Assembly (NCBI RefSeq): GCF_016793595.1
Contig: NZ_JAEULY010000004.1
Location: forward strand, 930,001-994,000
Origin: Phreatobacter sp.
GTDB taxonomy: Bacteria; Pseudomonadota; Alphaproteobacteria; Rhizobiales; Phreatobacteraceae
Length of the DNA: 64,000 nucleotides
Direction of reading: 5' to 3'
Position numbers and translations under genes: made by a program. Below are positions 9,563 to 20,116 of the stretch, one piece after another. How positions within the stretch are numbered: the stretch's first letter is position 1; each line of letters starts with the position of its first letter. The notes beneath the pieces are model-generated. The model saw nothing but the letters and a program-made list of their open reading frames with translations. It was not told where the DNA came from and did not search any database.

Positions 9563-10711
9563 TCAGGCGCGGCTCGCCTGATAGTGGCTGACCTCGGCCA
9601 TGGTCTCGGCGCGCGGCCGCCGTCGCGTCAGGCCGATCAGCATGCCCATGCCGAAGGCGAGCGCGATCAGCGAGGAGCCGCCATAGGAGACGAAGGGCAG
9701 CGTCATGCCCTTCGGCGGAATGAGGTGCAGGTTGACCATCAGGTTGATGCAGCTCTGCAGGCCGAACAGCATGGCAAGGCCCGCCACCGCGAAGCGGCAG
9801 AACGGATCCTCGTCGTCATGGGCGTGTTTCAGCGAGCGCAGCACGACGAAGGCGAACAGCAGGACGATGACGAGGCACAGGATGGTGCCGAACTCCTCGG
9901 CGGCCACCGCGAAAATGAAGTCGGTATGGCTGTCCGGGATGATGCGCTTCACCGTGCCCTCGCCCGGGCCCTTGCCGAACCAGCCGCCCTGCTGGAAGGC
10001 GTCGATGGCGACATCGACCTGGAACGTGTCGGCCGTACCGGGCTCCATGAACTTGTCGATACGGCGGCGCACGTGAGGAAACGAGAAATAGGCGCCGACG
10101 AGACCCGCCGCGCCGACGCCCGCGAGGCCGAAGACCCAGAGCCAGCGCATGCCGGCCATGAAGAACAGCGCCGCCCAGACCACCGTGATCAGCGAGGTCT
10201 GGCCGACATCCGGCTGGAGCACCAGCGGCGTGACGGCCGCCGCCAGCAGCATCATGGCAAGGATGTTGGCGGGCATTTCCGGCCGCTTGGCGCTCTCCGC
10301 GAACAGCCAGGCGGACAGCACCACGAAGGCCGGCTTCATGAATTCGGACGGCTGGAGGCCGATGCCGGCGAAGTTCAGCCAGCGACGCGCGCCCTTGATC
10401 TCGGCACCGACGAACAGGGTCGCGACCACCAGCACGAGCGCGCCGAGAAAGGCGACGAGCGCCAGCCGCCTGATCCAGTAGGGCGTGAGGAAGGACGTGC
10501 CGATCAGCACGATCGTCGCGGGGATCAGGAAGAAGACCTGCCGGTTGACGAAGTGGAACGTGTCGAGGCCGATCCGGTGAGCCACGGCCGGAGACGCCGC
10601 CAGCGACAGCACGATGCCCGCGAGCATCAGGCCGAACAGGGCGGAAAGCAGCAGCCGGTCGACCGTCCACCACCATTCGCCGAAGGCCGTGCGTTCAGCC
10701 CTGGAGATCAT
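9563..10711 (-). CDS. ftsW: Septal peptidoglycan polymerase FtsW
   Basis: FtsW is a SEDS-family glycosyltransferase that polymerises lipid II at the septum together with FtsI. The 382-residue protein has about ten hydrophobic segments and typical SEDS stretches such as LQPSEFMKPAFV, QQGGWFGKGPGEGTVK and the C-terminal LPFVSYGGSS. It follows the TSUP permease by 101 bases; in most relatives it directly follows murD. That gap (10712-10812) could hold a secondary promoter, but no clear hexamers are seen. Confidence 0.96.
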   Translation of the reverse strand: MISRAERTAFGEWWWTVDRLLLSALFGLMLAGIVLSLAASPAVAHRIGLDTFHFVNRQVFFLIPATIVLIGTSFLTPYWIRRLALVAFLGALVLVVATLFVGAEIKGARRWLNFAGIGLQPSEFMKPAFVVLSAWLFAESAKRPEMPANILAMMLLAAAVTPLVLQPDVGQTSLITVVWAALFFMAGMRWLWVFGLAGVGAAGLVGAYFSFPHVRRRIDKFMEPGTADTFQVDVAIDAFQQGGWFGKGPGEGTVKRIIPDSHTDFIFAVAAEEFGTILCLVIVLLFAFVVLRSLKHAHDDEDPFCRFAVAGLAMLFGLQSCINLMVNLHLIPPKGMTLPFVSYGGSSLIALAFGMGMLIGLTRRRPRAETMAEVSHYQASRA

Positions 10712-10812
10712 GCGCCGTCCCCGATATCCGACCGGACTTGCCCGACTGGCGAGCGTTTGGAAGGAAATCTAAAGGCTTCCGCTCAACGCTTCGTTAACCG
10801 CGCGAAGGCGGC

Positions 10813-11571
10813 TCAGAACCAGTAGGAGCGGATAGCGGCAAGTGTCAGCACCACGCCGGCAAGAATCACGGCCGCCCGCACGACGGGCGCCGGCAGGAAG
10901 GGCAGGAGCCGCCCTCCCGCGATGCCGCCGATAACCGAACCCGCCAGCATCACCACTGTCGGCGGCCAGGCGATCAGGCCCTGCCAGATGAAGATTCCCA
11001 CGCCCGCGACGCTGACCGCCGAGCCACAGAGGTTCTTCAGCGCATTGGCCGTGCGCGGCTGATCCCCATGGCGGACGAGAGCGATGGCGGCCATCAGCAT
11101 GACGCCGAGGCCCGCACCGAAATAGCCGCCATAGGTACAGATGGCGAAGATGAGCGCCCGCCTCGGCCCGGCCGGCGCGGCGCCCCGGCCAGCCGCAAGC
11201 CTCTGTCGGATCGCCGGCCCGAAGGCGAAGATCGCCGTCGCCCCGCCGATGAGCGGCGGCACGAGCACCATGAACAGCCGCTCGGGCGTGACGAGCAGGA
11301 TCACGGCACCGACCGCCCCGCCGATGAGCCCGGCGAGGACCCATTCCGTGAGCGTGCCGGTGTCGCGCGGCAGAGCTTCGCGATCCGCGACGGCGGCCGC
11401 GAGGTGACCCGGCGTGACGGCGAGCGCATTGGAGGCGTTGGCGACCACCGGCGGCAAGCCTGCCGCGAGCATGGCCGGGAAGGTGATCAGCGAAGCGCCG
11501 CCCGCAATGGCATTGACGATGCCGCCCGCGAGCCCGGCGGCGAAGAGAAGGATGACGGCAAGCGGTTCCAT
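10813..11571 (-). CDS. TSUP (TauE/SafE) family membrane permease
   Basis: This 252-residue protein is hydrophobic throughout, with about eight membrane helices. The repeated [16 protein letters not shown] and YGGYFGAGLGVM segments mark the two halves of the TSUP (sulfite exporter TauE/SafE) family. Members export small sulfur-containing or organic anions; the substrate here cannot be told. A GGAG site lies 8 bases before the ATG at 11571. It is paired with the AraC-type regulator just upstream and sits between murD and ftsW. Confidence 0.88.
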   Translation of the reverse strand: MEPLAVILLFAAGLAGGIVNAIAGGASLITFPAMLAAGLPPVVANASNALAVTPGHLAAAVADREALPRDTGTLTEWVLAGLIGGAVGAVILLVTPERLFMVLVPPLIGGATAIFAFGPAIRQRLAAGRGAAPAGPRRALIFAICTYGGYFGAGLGVMLMAAIALVRHGDQPRTANALKNLCGSAVSVAGVGIFIWQGLIAWPPTVVMLAGSVIGGIAGGRLLPFLPAPVVRAAVILAGVVLTLAAIRSYWF

Positions 11572-11647
11572 GGCAATGCTCCGCCGGCTTCATAGCGGGC
11601 TGGACGACGTCGCGTCTGGAACGAAAGTGACGCTGTCTCCTGCCGGT

Positions 11648-12337
11648 TCAGGCGATGAAGCCGCTGCGGTAGGCGGCGGGTGTGATGCCGAAGGCACGCC
11701 GGAACACGCGGCCGAGATGGCTCTGATCGGCGAAGCCCGCCGCCGCTGCGGTCTCGGCAGGCGGCACCTGCGCCCTCAGAAGCGAGCGGGCGTCATTCAG
11801 CATGGCCGCGAGGCGATAGGCATGGGGCGTGACGCCGACCGAGCGGCGGAAAGCGCGGATGTAAGTCTCGCGTGCGAGACCCTTGGCGAAAGCCGTCGCT
11901 GTCACCGAAGCGGCCGGAGATATGGAATTGATCGCCGGCCCGCCCATGCCTGTCGGCACCGCGGCGATCAATCGACGGAGAACGATCTCGGTCGGCGCCG
12001 CGCAAATGTCTTCGGGAGCGCGAAAGACGAGTGGCCTGCCGACGCCGAATGGCAGGTCACAGCGGACGTATAGATTGTGGCAATCGACGCTGCTGCTCTC
12101 CGCAGGTGATCGATGCGGCAGGCCGGGCGGCAAGATCAGCCCGCAACCGGCATCGACGACGATCAGCCCATGGGCCGTCTCGATCCGCCGCCGCCCGGAG
12201 CGGACCATCATGACCTGCGCCTCGTCGTGAAAGTGCCAGCCGAGCGCCGGCGTCGGCCCGCACTGCCAAACCGCTTGTTCGACAATGCTCGCAAGGGTGC
12301 GCCGGCCATAGCGCCAGCCCTGCCCCGCGTCGCACAT
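11648..12337 (-). CDS. AraC-family transcriptional regulator with cupin sensor domain
   Basis: The 229-residue protein has an N-terminal cupin-like sensor half (WHFHDEAQVMMVRSG, then ILPPGLPHRSP) and a C-terminal pair of helix-turn-helices of the AraC/XylS type (ETAAAAGFADQSHLGRVFRRAFGITPAAYR). The layout resembles regulators of neighbouring exporter genes, so the TSUP permease next to it is the likely target; this is inference. The ATG at 12337 is 3 bases past the murD stop and its AAGG ribosome site lies inside the end of murD, so read-through from the dcw operon is very likely. Confidence 0.88.
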   Translation of the reverse strand: MCDAGQGWRYGRRTLASIVEQAVWQCGPTPALGWHFHDEAQVMMVRSGRRRIETAHGLIVVDAGCGLILPPGLPHRSPAESSSVDCHNLYVRCDLPFGVGRPLVFRAPEDICAAPTEIVLRRLIAAVPTGMGGPAINSISPAASVTATAFAKGLARETYIRAFRRSVGVTPHAYRLAAMLNDARSLLRAQVPPAETAAAAGFADQSHLGRVFRRAFGITPAAYRSGFIA

Positions 12338-12340
12338 GGC

Positions 12341-13735
12341 TCACGCCTTCTCGATACCCGGCATGGCGAGCACGAGGTCGCGGAAGGCCTTGCCGCGTAT
12401 CTCGAAATTCGGGAACTGATCGTAGCTCGCGCAGGCCGGCGAGAGCAGCACGACGGGATCGGCGGCGCCGTCCGTGGCGGCATCGGCGGCGGCGGCCGCG
12501 ACCGCCTTGTCCAGCGTGCCGGCAATGACGTGCGGATAGTCACCGAGCGTCGCGGCGAATTCCTCGGTCGACGATCCGATCAGGTAGGTCTTGCGGATGC
12601 GCGGGAAGAAACGGGCGAGCGAGGCGATGCCGCCCTCCTTCGGCTTGCCGCCGGCGATCCAGTAGATGTCGGAGAAGGCGGCCAGCGCCTTCTCGGTCGA
12701 GTCCGCGTTGGTGGCCTTGGAATCGTTGACGAACAGGACCCTGCCGATGCGGCCGACCTGCTCCATGCGATGCGGCAGACCGGGAAAGCTCATCATGGCG
12801 CGAACGATGTCGTCACCTGTCAGACCGAGCGCCTCGCAAGTCGCGTAGGCGGCCATGGCGTTCTGGGCATTGTGCGTGCCACGCAACGCGCCGACGCGGC
12901 CCACCGAGAAGCGATGGACGACGGCGCCGGCCTTCATGCGGACGATATCCGCGCCGTCGAGGTGGAGACCATCGGACAGCGGATTGCGGATTGATATGCG
13001 CACGACGGAGCGGCCCGCCCTTTCGGCGCGGTCGGCCATGGCCTGACTGTGGCGGTCATCGATACCGATCACCGCGGTCCCGCCCGGCTGAACGCCCGCG
13101 ATCAACCGTTCCTTGACCGCGGCGTAGTCATCGAGCGTGCCGTGGCGGTCGAGATGGTCCGGCGTGACGTTGAGGCAGAGCCCGACCGAGGGGTCGATGG
13201 ATGGCGTCAGGTCGATCTGGAACGAGGAACATTCGATGACGTGGAAGCGGCCCCTGGCCGGCGGTTCCAGCGACAGGATGGCCGTGCCGATATTGCCGCC
13301 CATCTGTGCGTCGCGGCCGGTCTTTTCGAGGATATGCGTGATCAGCGCCGTGGTGGTCGACTTGCCGTTGGTGCCGGTGATGGCGACGAAGGGGGCTTTC
13401 GGGGCGTTGGCGCGGCGCTCGCGGCAGAACAGTTCGATGTCCCCGACGACCTCCACGCCGTTCGCCTGAGCGAGGCCGACGCTCCAGTGCGGGGCGGGAT
13501 GGGTCAGCGGCACGCCGGGAGCGAGCACCAGCGCCGCGACCGACGACCAGTCGATGCCGCGCAGGTCGGCGGTCTCGTAACCGGCGGCCGCCGCCTTCTC
13601 GAGCGAGACGGGGCTGTCGTCGAAGGCGATGACGCGCGCGCCGCCCGCCTTGAGCGCCGCGCAGGTGGCAAGGCCCGAACCGCCCAGCCCGAAGACGGCG
13701 ACATTGGCGCCCTTGAACGTCGCGACCGGAACCAT
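12341..13735 (-). CDS. murD: UDP-N-acetylmuramoyl-L-alanine--D-glutamate ligase MurD
   Basis: MurD adds D-glutamate to UDP-MurNAc-L-Ala. The 464-residue length is usual for alphaproteobacteria. The N-terminal Rossmann loop [16 protein letters not shown], the ATP loop [13 protein letters not shown] and the C-terminal [15 protein letters not shown] motif, typical of MurD, are all present. It starts one base after mraY ends. Downstream of it the cluster is interrupted by the AraC and TSUP genes. Confidence 0.98.
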   Translation of the reverse strand: MVPVATFKGANVAVFGLGGSGLATCAALKAGGARVIAFDDSPVSLEKAAAAGYETADLRGIDWSSVAALVLAPGVPLTHPAPHWSVGLAQANGVEVVGDIELFCRERRANAPKAPFVAITGTNGKSTTTALITHILEKTGRDAQMGGNIGTAILSLEPPARGRFHVIECSSFQIDLTPSIDPSVGLCLNVTPDHLDRHGTLDDYAAVKERLIAGVQPGGTAVIGIDDRHSQAMADRAERAGRSVVRISIRNPLSDGLHLDGADIVRMKAGAVVHRFSVGRVGALRGTHNAQNAMAAYATCEALGLTGDDIVRAMMSFPGLPHRMEQVGRIGRVLFVNDSKATNADSTEKALAAFSDIYWIAGGKPKEGGIASLARFFPRIRKTYLIGSSTEEFAATLGDYPHVIAGTLDKAVAAAAADAATDGAADPVVLLSPACASYDQFPNFEIRGKAFRDLVLAMPGIEKA

Positions 13736-13736
13736 G

Positions 13737-14819
13737 TCAGCGCAGCTTCAGGGTCGAGAGGCCCGCAAGCGCGAGAACGAAGGCGATGATCCAGAAGCGC
13801 ACGACGACCTGTGGCTCCGACCACCCCTTCTTCTCGAAATGGTGGTGGATCGGCGCCATGCGGAAGACGCGCTTGCCGGTCAGCTTGAACGACACGACCT
13901 GCACGATGACCGAGACGGCTTCGAGCACGAACAGGCCGCCGACGACCAGCAGCACGATCTCGTGCTTCACCGCGACCGCGATAGTGCCGATGAGGCCGCC
14001 GAGAGCGAGCGAACCGGTATCGCCCATGAAGATGTGGGCGGGCGGCGCGTTGAACCAGAGGAAGCCGAGCCCCGCCCCGATCAGCGCGCCGATGATGACG
14101 ACGATCTCGCCGGTGCCGGGCACATGGGTGATCTGGAGATAGTTCGCGAAGACGGCATTGCCCGAGAGGTAGGCGATGACGCCGAAAGTGCCGGCGGCGA
14201 TCATCACCGGCACGATGGCGAGACCGTCGAGACCGTCGGTGAGGTTCACCGCGTTGCCCGAACCGACGATGACCAGCGCCCCGAAGACGATCATCAGGTA
14301 GCCGATATTGATCGACAGGTCCTTGATGAAGGGAAAGAAGACCTGGGTGCCCAGCGGCTCGCGGGTGATGGACATGACCGCGGTGACGGCGAGGCCGGCG
14401 ATGACGAATTCCAGCGCGAGGCGCGCCCGGCTCGAGAAGCCGGCATGGGTCTGCTTCGTCACCTTGAGGTAGTCGTCGTAGAAGCCGATGGCGCCGAAGC
14501 CGAGCATGACGAACAGCAGGATCCAGACATAGGGGCTGCGCAGGTTGGCCCAGAGCAGGGTCGAGACCATGAGGCCCGAGAGGATCATCAGACCGCCCAT
14601 CGTGGGCGTGCCCTTCTTCGCCTGATGCGATTCAGGACCGTCGGCGCGGATCGGCTGGCCCTTGCCCTGTTTCAGGCGCAGCAGCTGGATCAGGCCCGGC
14701 CCGAACAGGAAGACGAAGATCAGCGCCGTGAAGATCGCCCCGCCGGTGCGGAAGGTGATGTAGCGGAAGACGTTGAGCGGGGAGAAGACGCTCGAATATT
14801 CGGCGAGGAATGCGAACAT
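13737..14819 (-). CDS. mraY: Phospho-N-acetylmuramoyl-pentapeptide-transferase MraY
   Basis: MraY is the integral membrane enzyme that moves phospho-MurNAc-pentapeptide onto undecaprenyl phosphate, forming lipid I. The ATG at 14819 ([13 protein letters not shown]) gives 360 residues, the E. coli length. The aspartate pair FYDDYLKV, the [13 protein letters not shown] loop and the C-terminal [14 protein letters not shown] are conserved active-site stretches. About ten membrane segments are evident. Confidence 0.98.
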   Translation of the reverse strand: MFAFLAEYSSVFSPLNVFRYITFRTGGAIFTALIFVFLFGPGLIQLLRLKQGKGQPIRADGPESHQAKKGTPTMGGLMILSGLMVSTLLWANLRSPYVWILLFVMLGFGAIGFYDDYLKVTKQTHAGFSSRARLALEFVIAGLAVTAVMSITREPLGTQVFFPFIKDLSINIGYLMIVFGALVIVGSGNAVNLTDGLDGLAIVPVMIAAGTFGVIAYLSGNAVFANYLQITHVPGTGEIVVIIGALIGAGLGFLWFNAPPAHIFMGDTGSLALGGLIGTIAVAVKHEIVLLVVGGLFVLEAVSVIVQVVSFKLTGKRVFRMAPIHHHFEKKGWSEPQVVVRFWIIAFVLALAGLSTLKLR

Positions 14820-14934
14820 CGGTCTCAATCGTCCTTCGGGTCGTCGGTGCGCTCCCGGGCCGGCCGGGAGCCGGCCCGCCGTGCGAAAACACACGCGACA
14901 AGAAACTCTTGCCGTTTCCAGAGGTGGAAACGAC
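14820..14934 (-). other. murF-mraY spacer with two hairpins
   Basis: This is one of only a few gaps over 100 bases in the cluster. It contains a perfect hairpin GTTTCCA (14914-14920)/TGGAAAC (14925-14931) at the very end of murF, and an 8-bp hairpin GCTCCCGG (14851-14858)/CCGGGAGC (14864-14871) 32 bases before the mraY start. Neither has a T-run, so they are more likely RNA stability or attenuation elements than full terminators. Confidence 0.45.
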
Positions 14935-16374
14935 CTATGCCGCGCCCTGCTGCTCGTCCGGAGCGATGGCCGGGAATTTCGCCTTCAGCGTCTCGACCAG
15001 AGGCGCCATGCGGCTGCCGCGCGAGCCCTTGACCATGACGACGTCGCCCGCCTTCAGCGCGCGGATCACCTGCGGTTCGAGCTCGGCCGCGGTGGCGGCA
15101 TAGGCTCCCCGGCGGTGCGCTGGCAAGACCTTCCAGAGATTTTCCATCAGCGGACCGGAGCAGAAGACGAGATCGATACCCGCCTTATCGAGTGGCTCGG
15201 CGACCGCCGCGTGGAGCGCCGCACCCTCGCTGCCGAGCTCCAGCATGTCGCCGAGGACGGCGAGGCGACGGCCGGACGCCGCCTTTGGCGTGGTCGCGAG
15301 AACCGAGATGGCCGCGCGCAGCGAAACCGGATTGGCGTTGTAGCTCTCGTCCAGCAGCGTGAAGCTGCCGGTGCCGAGGCGACGCTGCGAACGCTCGCCG
15401 CGTCCGGCCACCGCGCGCGTCTCGCCGAGCGCCAGCGCCGCGACCGCGAGATCGACTCCCGCGAGCTTCGCCGCCGCGAGAACGGCCAGCGAGTTCATGG
15501 CGAGGTGCTTGCCGGGCGAGCCGATCTTGTAGGTGACTTCGGTGCCCATCACCCGCGCCGAGACGGTGGAGCAATTGGCGGAGAGGACGAGGCGCAGGAG
15601 CCTGACATCGGCTTCTTCGTGCTCGCCGAAGGAGACAATGGTGTCGATGCCGGCCGCGCGGGCCGCCTTCGCCAGCCGGTCGAAATGGCGGGTATCGCGC
15701 GGCAGGACGGCCGCGCCGCCATGTTCGACGCCGACGAAGATTTCCGCCTTGGCGTCGGCAATGGCCTCGATCGTACCAAGGTTCTCGATATGCACCGCCT
15801 CGATCGTGGTGATGACCGCGATGTCCGGCTTCACCATGCGCGTCAGGGGCGTGATCTCTCCGGCATGGTTCATGCCGATCTCGAAGACGCCGAACTGGCT
15901 CGCCGCCGGCATGCGCGCGAGCGTCAGCGGCACGCCGATATGGTTGTTGAAGCTCTTTGGCGGGGCATGCGTACGCCCCTCTCTCGCGAGCACGTGCGCG
16001 AGAGCCTCCTTGGTCGAGGTCTTGCCGATGGAACCGGTGACCGCGACGATCTTCGCGGCCGTGCGGGCGCGCGCGACGATACCAGCCTTTTCGAGAGCCT
16101 TGAGCGGGTCGGCCACGATCAGGTAGGCGCCAGGCGGCGCGCTCACCGCCCATTCCTCGGAGACGACGGCAACGGCCGCCCCCTTGTCGAGGGCGCTCAG
16201 CACGAAGGCATGGCCATCATGGGCATGGCCCTTGATCGCCACATAGGCCTCACCGGCTTCGAGCGTGCGGGTATCGATGGAAATGTCGGCGATGGTCGCG
16301 GCCGGCTTGCCGGTGAGGCGTCCACCCATGGCGCGCGCCAGCGCTTCGGTGGTCCAGAGAGGCTGCTGGCTCAT
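14935..16374 (-). CDS. murF: UDP-N-acetylmuramoyl-tripeptide--D-alanyl-D-alanine ligase MurF
   Basis: MurF attaches the D-Ala-D-Ala dipeptide made by Ddl, completing the pentapeptide precursor. The 479-residue protein has the Mur ligase ATP loop [13 protein letters not shown], the central [11 protein letters not shown] and ENLGTIE stretches, and [13 protein letters not shown] typical of MurF. Its start overlaps the murE stop by 4 bases. Confidence 0.97.
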   Translation of the reverse strand: MSQQPLWTTEALARAMGGRLTGKPAATIADISIDTRTLEAGEAYVAIKGHAHDGHAFVLSALDKGAAVAVVSEEWAVSAPPGAYLIVADPLKALEKAGIVARARTAAKIVAVTGSIGKTSTKEALAHVLAREGRTHAPPKSFNNHIGVPLTLARMPAASQFGVFEIGMNHAGEITPLTRMVKPDIAVITTIEAVHIENLGTIEAIADAKAEIFVGVEHGGAAVLPRDTRHFDRLAKAARAAGIDTIVSFGEHEEADVRLLRLVLSANCSTVSARVMGTEVTYKIGSPGKHLAMNSLAVLAAAKLAGVDLAVAALALGETRAVAGRGERSQRRLGTGSFTLLDESYNANPVSLRAAISVLATTPKAASGRRLAVLGDMLELGSEGAALHAAVAEPLDKAGIDLVFCSGPLMENLWKVLPAHRRGAYAATAAELEPQVIRALKAGDVVMVKGSRGSRMAPLVETLKAKFPAIAPDEQQGAA

Positions 16375-17855
16375 GCGGCAGGCCCTTTCGAGGGGGAAGA
16401 GGCTGAAAAATCGCGGATCGCCTCGGCGGCGACCTCGTGATCGGAGAAGGGGAACGTCTTGGAGCCGATGATCTGGCCGGTTTCGTGGCCTTTTCCGGCG
16501 ATCACCAGCAAATCGCCGGCCTCAAGGTCGCGGACGGCGGTGCGGATCGCCTCGGCGCGGTCGCCGATTTCTTCTGCGCCCCGCGCCCCGGCGAGCACTT
16601 GCGCGCGAATGGAGGCAGGGTCCTCGGAACGCGGATTATCGTCGGTGATGATGGCGCGGTCGGCCTTCTCGACGGCGATGCGGCCCATGATCGGGCGCTT
16701 GCCGGGGTCGCGGTCACCGCCGCAACCGACCACCACGACCAACTTGCGCGAAGCGAAAGGACGCGCCGCCTCCAGCACCTTTTCGAGAGCGTCGGGCTTG
16801 TGGGCATAGTCGACGACGACCGGCGCGCCATCCTTTGAGCCGACGAATTCCAGCCTCCCCTTGGCGCCTTCGAGATGTTCGAGCGCGGCGAAAGCCCGGT
16901 CCGGCGCGACGCCGCAGCCGATGGCAAGCCCCGCCGCGAGCAGGGCATTGTCGACCTGGAAACTGCCGAGCAGCGGAATGCGGACCTGCCAGTCCCGGCC
17001 GAAGGCGGCGAGGCGGACCACCTGCCCCGCTCCGTCGATCGCCTCGGAACGGATGGCGATGCCACCGACCTTGTCCTCGTCGCCACGGCCGACGGCAATG
17101 ACGCGCTGTCCGCGCGCCTTGGCGGCAGCGATGAACGGGGCACCCTCCGCGCCGGCCATGATCACGGCTGTCCCGTCCGAAGGCAGCAGGTCAGTGAACA
17201 GGCGCAGCTTCGCCGCGCGATAGGCCTCGACCGTGTGGTGATAATCGAGGTGGTCGCGCGACAGGTTGGTGAAGCCTGCCGCCCTGATCCTGACACCGTC
17301 CAGCCGGTGCTGGTCGAGCCCGTGGGAGGAAGCCTCGAAGGCGACATGGGTGACGCCCTCGCCGGCCAGCGTGTCGAGCGTTGCGTGAAGCGTCACCGGG
17401 TCCGGCGTCGTCAGGCCGCCATAGACCTCGCCGGAAGGGCGCACCACGCCGACCGTGCCGATGGAGGCGGCCGGGTGGCCATCAGCCTGAAAGATCTGGC
17501 GCAGGAAGGCCGCGACGGAGGTCTTGCCGGAGGTTCCCGTAACAGCGGCTATCGTCGCCGGCTGGCGCGCGTGAAAGCGGCTGGCCGCCAGCGACAGCGT
17601 TCGCCGGGCATTGGCCACCCTGACCACCGGTACACCGGCGACCTCCGCCGGCGCATCGGCCTTGTCGGTGACGATGGCGGAGGCTCCCGCTCTCGCGGCG
17701 GCTTCGGCATAGGCCATGCCGTCCACCTTCTCGCCCTTCAGCGCGAAGAACGTCGTGTCTTCGGCAACCACGCGGCTGTCGGCGGTCAGGCCGGAAACCG
17801 GACGGCTGGCAAAAGCGGCGGGTGTTTCGTCGGCGAGGATGGTCGAAAGCTGCAT
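16371..17855 (-). CDS. murE: UDP-MurNAc-tripeptide synthetase MurE (meso-diaminopimelate type)
   Basis: MurE adds the third amino acid. The DNPRSEDP motif near the C-terminus marks specificity for meso-diaminopimelate, so the cell wall should be of the A1-gamma type. The ATP loop is VTGTSGKTSVAAFL. With the ATG at 17855 (MQLSTILADE) it is 494 residues; ATG at 17864 or GTG at 17900 are alternatives, and none has a strong ribosome site. It follows ftsI by 102 bases. Confidence 0.95.
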   Translation of the reverse strand: MQLSTILADETPAAFASRPVSGLTADSRVVAEDTTFFALKGEKVDGMAYAEAAARAGASAIVTDKADAPAEVAGVPVVRVANARRTLSLAASRFHARQPATIAAVTGTSGKTSVAAFLRQIFQADGHPAASIGTVGVVRPSGEVYGGLTTPDPVTLHATLDTLAGEGVTHVAFEASSHGLDQHRLDGVRIRAAGFTNLSRDHLDYHHTVEAYRAAKLRLFTDLLPSDGTAVIMAGAEGAPFIAAAKARGQRVIAVGRGDEDKVGGIAIRSEAIDGAGQVVRLAAFGRDWQVRIPLLGSFQVDNALLAAGLAIGCGVAPDRAFAALEHLEGAKGRLEFVGSKDGAPVVVDYAHKPDALEKVLEAARPFASRKLVVVVGCGGDRDPGKRPIMGRIAVEKADRAIITDDNPRSEDPASIRAQVLAGARGAEEIGDRAEAIRTAVRDLEAGDLLVIAGKGHETGQIIGSKTFPFSDHEVAAEAIRDFSASSPSKGPAA

Positions 17856-17957
17856 GGCGGGCATTGCGAGGTGAGGCTCACTGGCATGAGCAGCAGGCAC
17901 TGCGGATGCGTATTCGGACAGGCACTTCCGGCGGGCGTTGGGCGGCCTTGAGGCCGA

Positions 17958-19703
17958 TCAGCGTCCGGGCATGCGGTAGCCGGCCTGGATCGCCTGCATG
18001 GCGGGCGGCATGTCGAAGCGCGGCTGGAGGCCGAGCAAGGGGGCGGCACGGGCGATCACCCGGCCCGCTGTCGGCGCGGCGTTGAAGCCGGCGGTGGCGA
18101 GGCCGTGCGTTTCCGGGATGCCGCGCGGCTCGTCCAGCGTGACGAGCAGGAGATAACGCGGCTGATCGGCGGGGAAGATCGCCATGAAGGAGTTGAGCAA
18201 CCGGTCCTTGGCATAGCGTCCGCCGATGACCTTTTCCGCGGTGCCGGTCTTGCCGCCGACATAGAAGCCGTCGACATCGGCGCGACGGCCGGAGCCGCGC
18301 TCGGAATTGAGTCGCATCAGGAAGCGCATGGCGACCGAGGTCTCGGGCCGGATGACCTGGCGACTGGCGGCCTCCACCTGCTCCGGCGTGCGGCGCAGGA
18401 AGGTCGGCTGGATCAGCCGGCCGCCATTGATCAGCGCGGCCGTGCCCATCACCGCCTGTAGCGGGGCGACCGACAGGCCGTGACCGAAGGAGACCGTCGC
18501 CGTGGTGATGTCCGCCCAGCGGCGCGGCACCAACGGCGCGGTCGAAGGGCCGATTTCGGTGTTGACGCGGTCGAACTGACCGAGCCGGCGCAGGAAGTTG
18601 CGCTGGTGCTCGCCGCCAAGCGTCAGGGCCATGCGGCTGGTGCCGATATTGGAGGAATAGGTGAACACCTCGGGCAGGGTCAGCACGCGGCGCTGGGCGT
18701 GGAAATCCTTCACCTGATGCCGGCCGACCGACATCGGAAAGCGCGCATCCAGCGTCGAATTGATGTTGAAACGGCCGGAATCGAGCGCCATGGCGGTCGT
18801 CAGCGCCTTCATCACCGAACCCATCTCGTAGACGCCCGTCGTGATGCGGTTGGCGCGGTCGAAGCCGGCGGCGGTGGCGGGACGGTTCGGGTCGTAGTCG
18901 GGGATCGAGGCGAGGGCGACGACCTCGCCGGTATTCACGTCCAGCAGCACGCCCGACGCCGCCTTTGCCCGGAATTTCTGATGCGCCTGGATCAGCTCGT
19001 CGCGCAGGACATGCTGGATGCGCAGATCGATGGAGAGCTGCACCGGCGCCTGCGAGCGGTCGGTGACGAGGCCGGCGCGATGCAGTTCGGCGAGGCCCTG
19101 ACTGTCGATGTAGCGTTCGATGCCGCCGAGGCCCTGATTGTCGACATTGACCATGCCGAGCACGTGCGACAGCGTCGAGCCGTTCGGATAGGAGCGCTTG
19201 GCCTCGCGCAGGAAGCCGACGCCGGGAATGCCGAGACGATGGATCTGGTCGCGCTGCTGCGGCGTGATTTCCCGGCGCAGCCAGACGAAGCCCTTGCCGG
19301 AGCGCAGGCGCTCGCGGACCTCGCGCTGGTCGAGATCCGGGAGAACGGCGGTCAGGAGTTCCGTCGCCTCGTCGACGTCGAAGCTGGCGACCAGCTTCTT
19401 CGGCTCGGCGAAGAGGGAGATGGTGCGCACGTCGGTCGCCAGAACCTCGCCGTTACGGTCGAGGATGTCGGGCCGCGTTGCGGAGACAGCCTCGGCGCTG
19501 CGCACGCCGGCCGCCTGGCTGCGATCATAGCGCACGACATAGAGGATCATGCTGGTCGCGATGACGGCGTAGAGCGTGCCGAAGGCCAGCATGGCGAGGC
19601 GGATGCGCGACTTGGCCTTGCGCAGGCGCCCGGATTGCGGGCCCGCCAGCACCCAGGCGAAGAACAGCCGCGCCCGCATCAGGAAGGAGAGCTTCGGCGC
19701 CAT
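17958..19703 (-). CDS. ftsI: Septal transpeptidase FtsI (penicillin-binding protein 3)
   Basis: FtsI crosslinks new peptidoglycan at the septum and works with FtsW. The ATG at 19703 ([15 protein letters not shown]) overlaps the ftsL stop by one base and gives 581 residues; the open frame runs 84 codons further upstream but that part is antisense-like and unlike the family. One membrane segment is at about residues 35-57, followed by the dimerisation domain. The penicillin-binding motifs are SVMK (active-site serine), SSN (YSSNIGTSRMA) and KTG (GGKTGTAEK). Confidence 0.96.
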   Translation of the reverse strand: MAPKLSFLMRARLFFAWVLAGPQSGRLRKAKSRIRLAMLAFGTLYAVIATSMILYVVRYDRSQAAGVRSAEAVSATRPDILDRNGEVLATDVRTISLFAEPKKLVASFDVDEATELLTAVLPDLDQREVRERLRSGKGFVWLRREITPQQRDQIHRLGIPGVGFLREAKRSYPNGSTLSHVLGMVNVDNQGLGGIERYIDSQGLAELHRAGLVTDRSQAPVQLSIDLRIQHVLRDELIQAHQKFRAKAASGVLLDVNTGEVVALASIPDYDPNRPATAAGFDRANRITTGVYEMGSVMKALTTAMALDSGRFNINSTLDARFPMSVGRHQVKDFHAQRRVLTLPEVFTYSSNIGTSRMALTLGGEHQRNFLRRLGQFDRVNTEIGPSTAPLVPRRWADITTATVSFGHGLSVAPLQAVMGTAALINGGRLIQPTFLRRTPEQVEAASRQVIRPETSVAMRFLMRLNSERGSGRRADVDGFYVGGKTGTAEKVIGGRYAKDRLLNSFMAIFPADQPRYLLLVTLDEPRGIPETHGLATAGFNAAPTAGRVIARAAPLLGLQPRFDMPPAMQAIQAGYRMPGR

Positions 19704-20116
19704 CAGCGGCCTCCTGCCGGGCGGCGCTGTGGCAGCGGCGCGCTCCCGCCGGTTGCCGGACGGACCGAGCCGGTCGCTGTCGGATCGGCCGTGCCATCCA
19801 TCGCCTCCAGCATCGAGCCGATCGGGTCCGGATCGATGAACGGCTTGTCCGGCAGATTGGCGAGATCGTGCATCTGATTGATCTGCAGCGGCTTCAGGCT
19901 CAGGTGCCGCTCGGCCAGCGCCTGCAGGCGGTCGGGGCTGTTGAGATGGGCCCACTGGGCCCGCAATTCCGCAATCGCCTCGCGCTCGCGATTGATTTCG
20001 AGGCGCAGCCTGGCGACCTGTTCGGCGTGGCGCGTCGCCTCATACTTGACGCGATAAACCACCACGGCCGCCACGATCAGCGCCGCAACGACGACGATGT
20101 TGATGAAGCGCATCAT
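19703..20116 (-). CDS. ftsL: FtsL-like cell division protein
   Basis: A 137-residue protein with a short cytoplasmic start, one membrane segment at about residues 4-21, and a coiled-coil-prone region to about residue 70 containing the [20 protein letters not shown] stretch common in alphaproteobacterial FtsL. FtsL forms a complex with FtsB and FtsQ that activates FtsWI. The C-terminal third is Pro/Ala-rich and low in complexity. Position between rsmH and ftsI, with overlaps on both sides, supports the call; sequence conservation in this family is weak. Confidence 0.85.
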   Translation of the reverse strand: MMRFINIVVVAALIVAAVVVYRVKYEATRHAEQVARLRLEINREREAIAELRAQWAHLNSPDRLQALAERHLSLKPLQINQMHDLANLPDKPFIDPDPIGSMLEAMDGTADPTATGSVRPATGGSAPLPQRRPAGGR

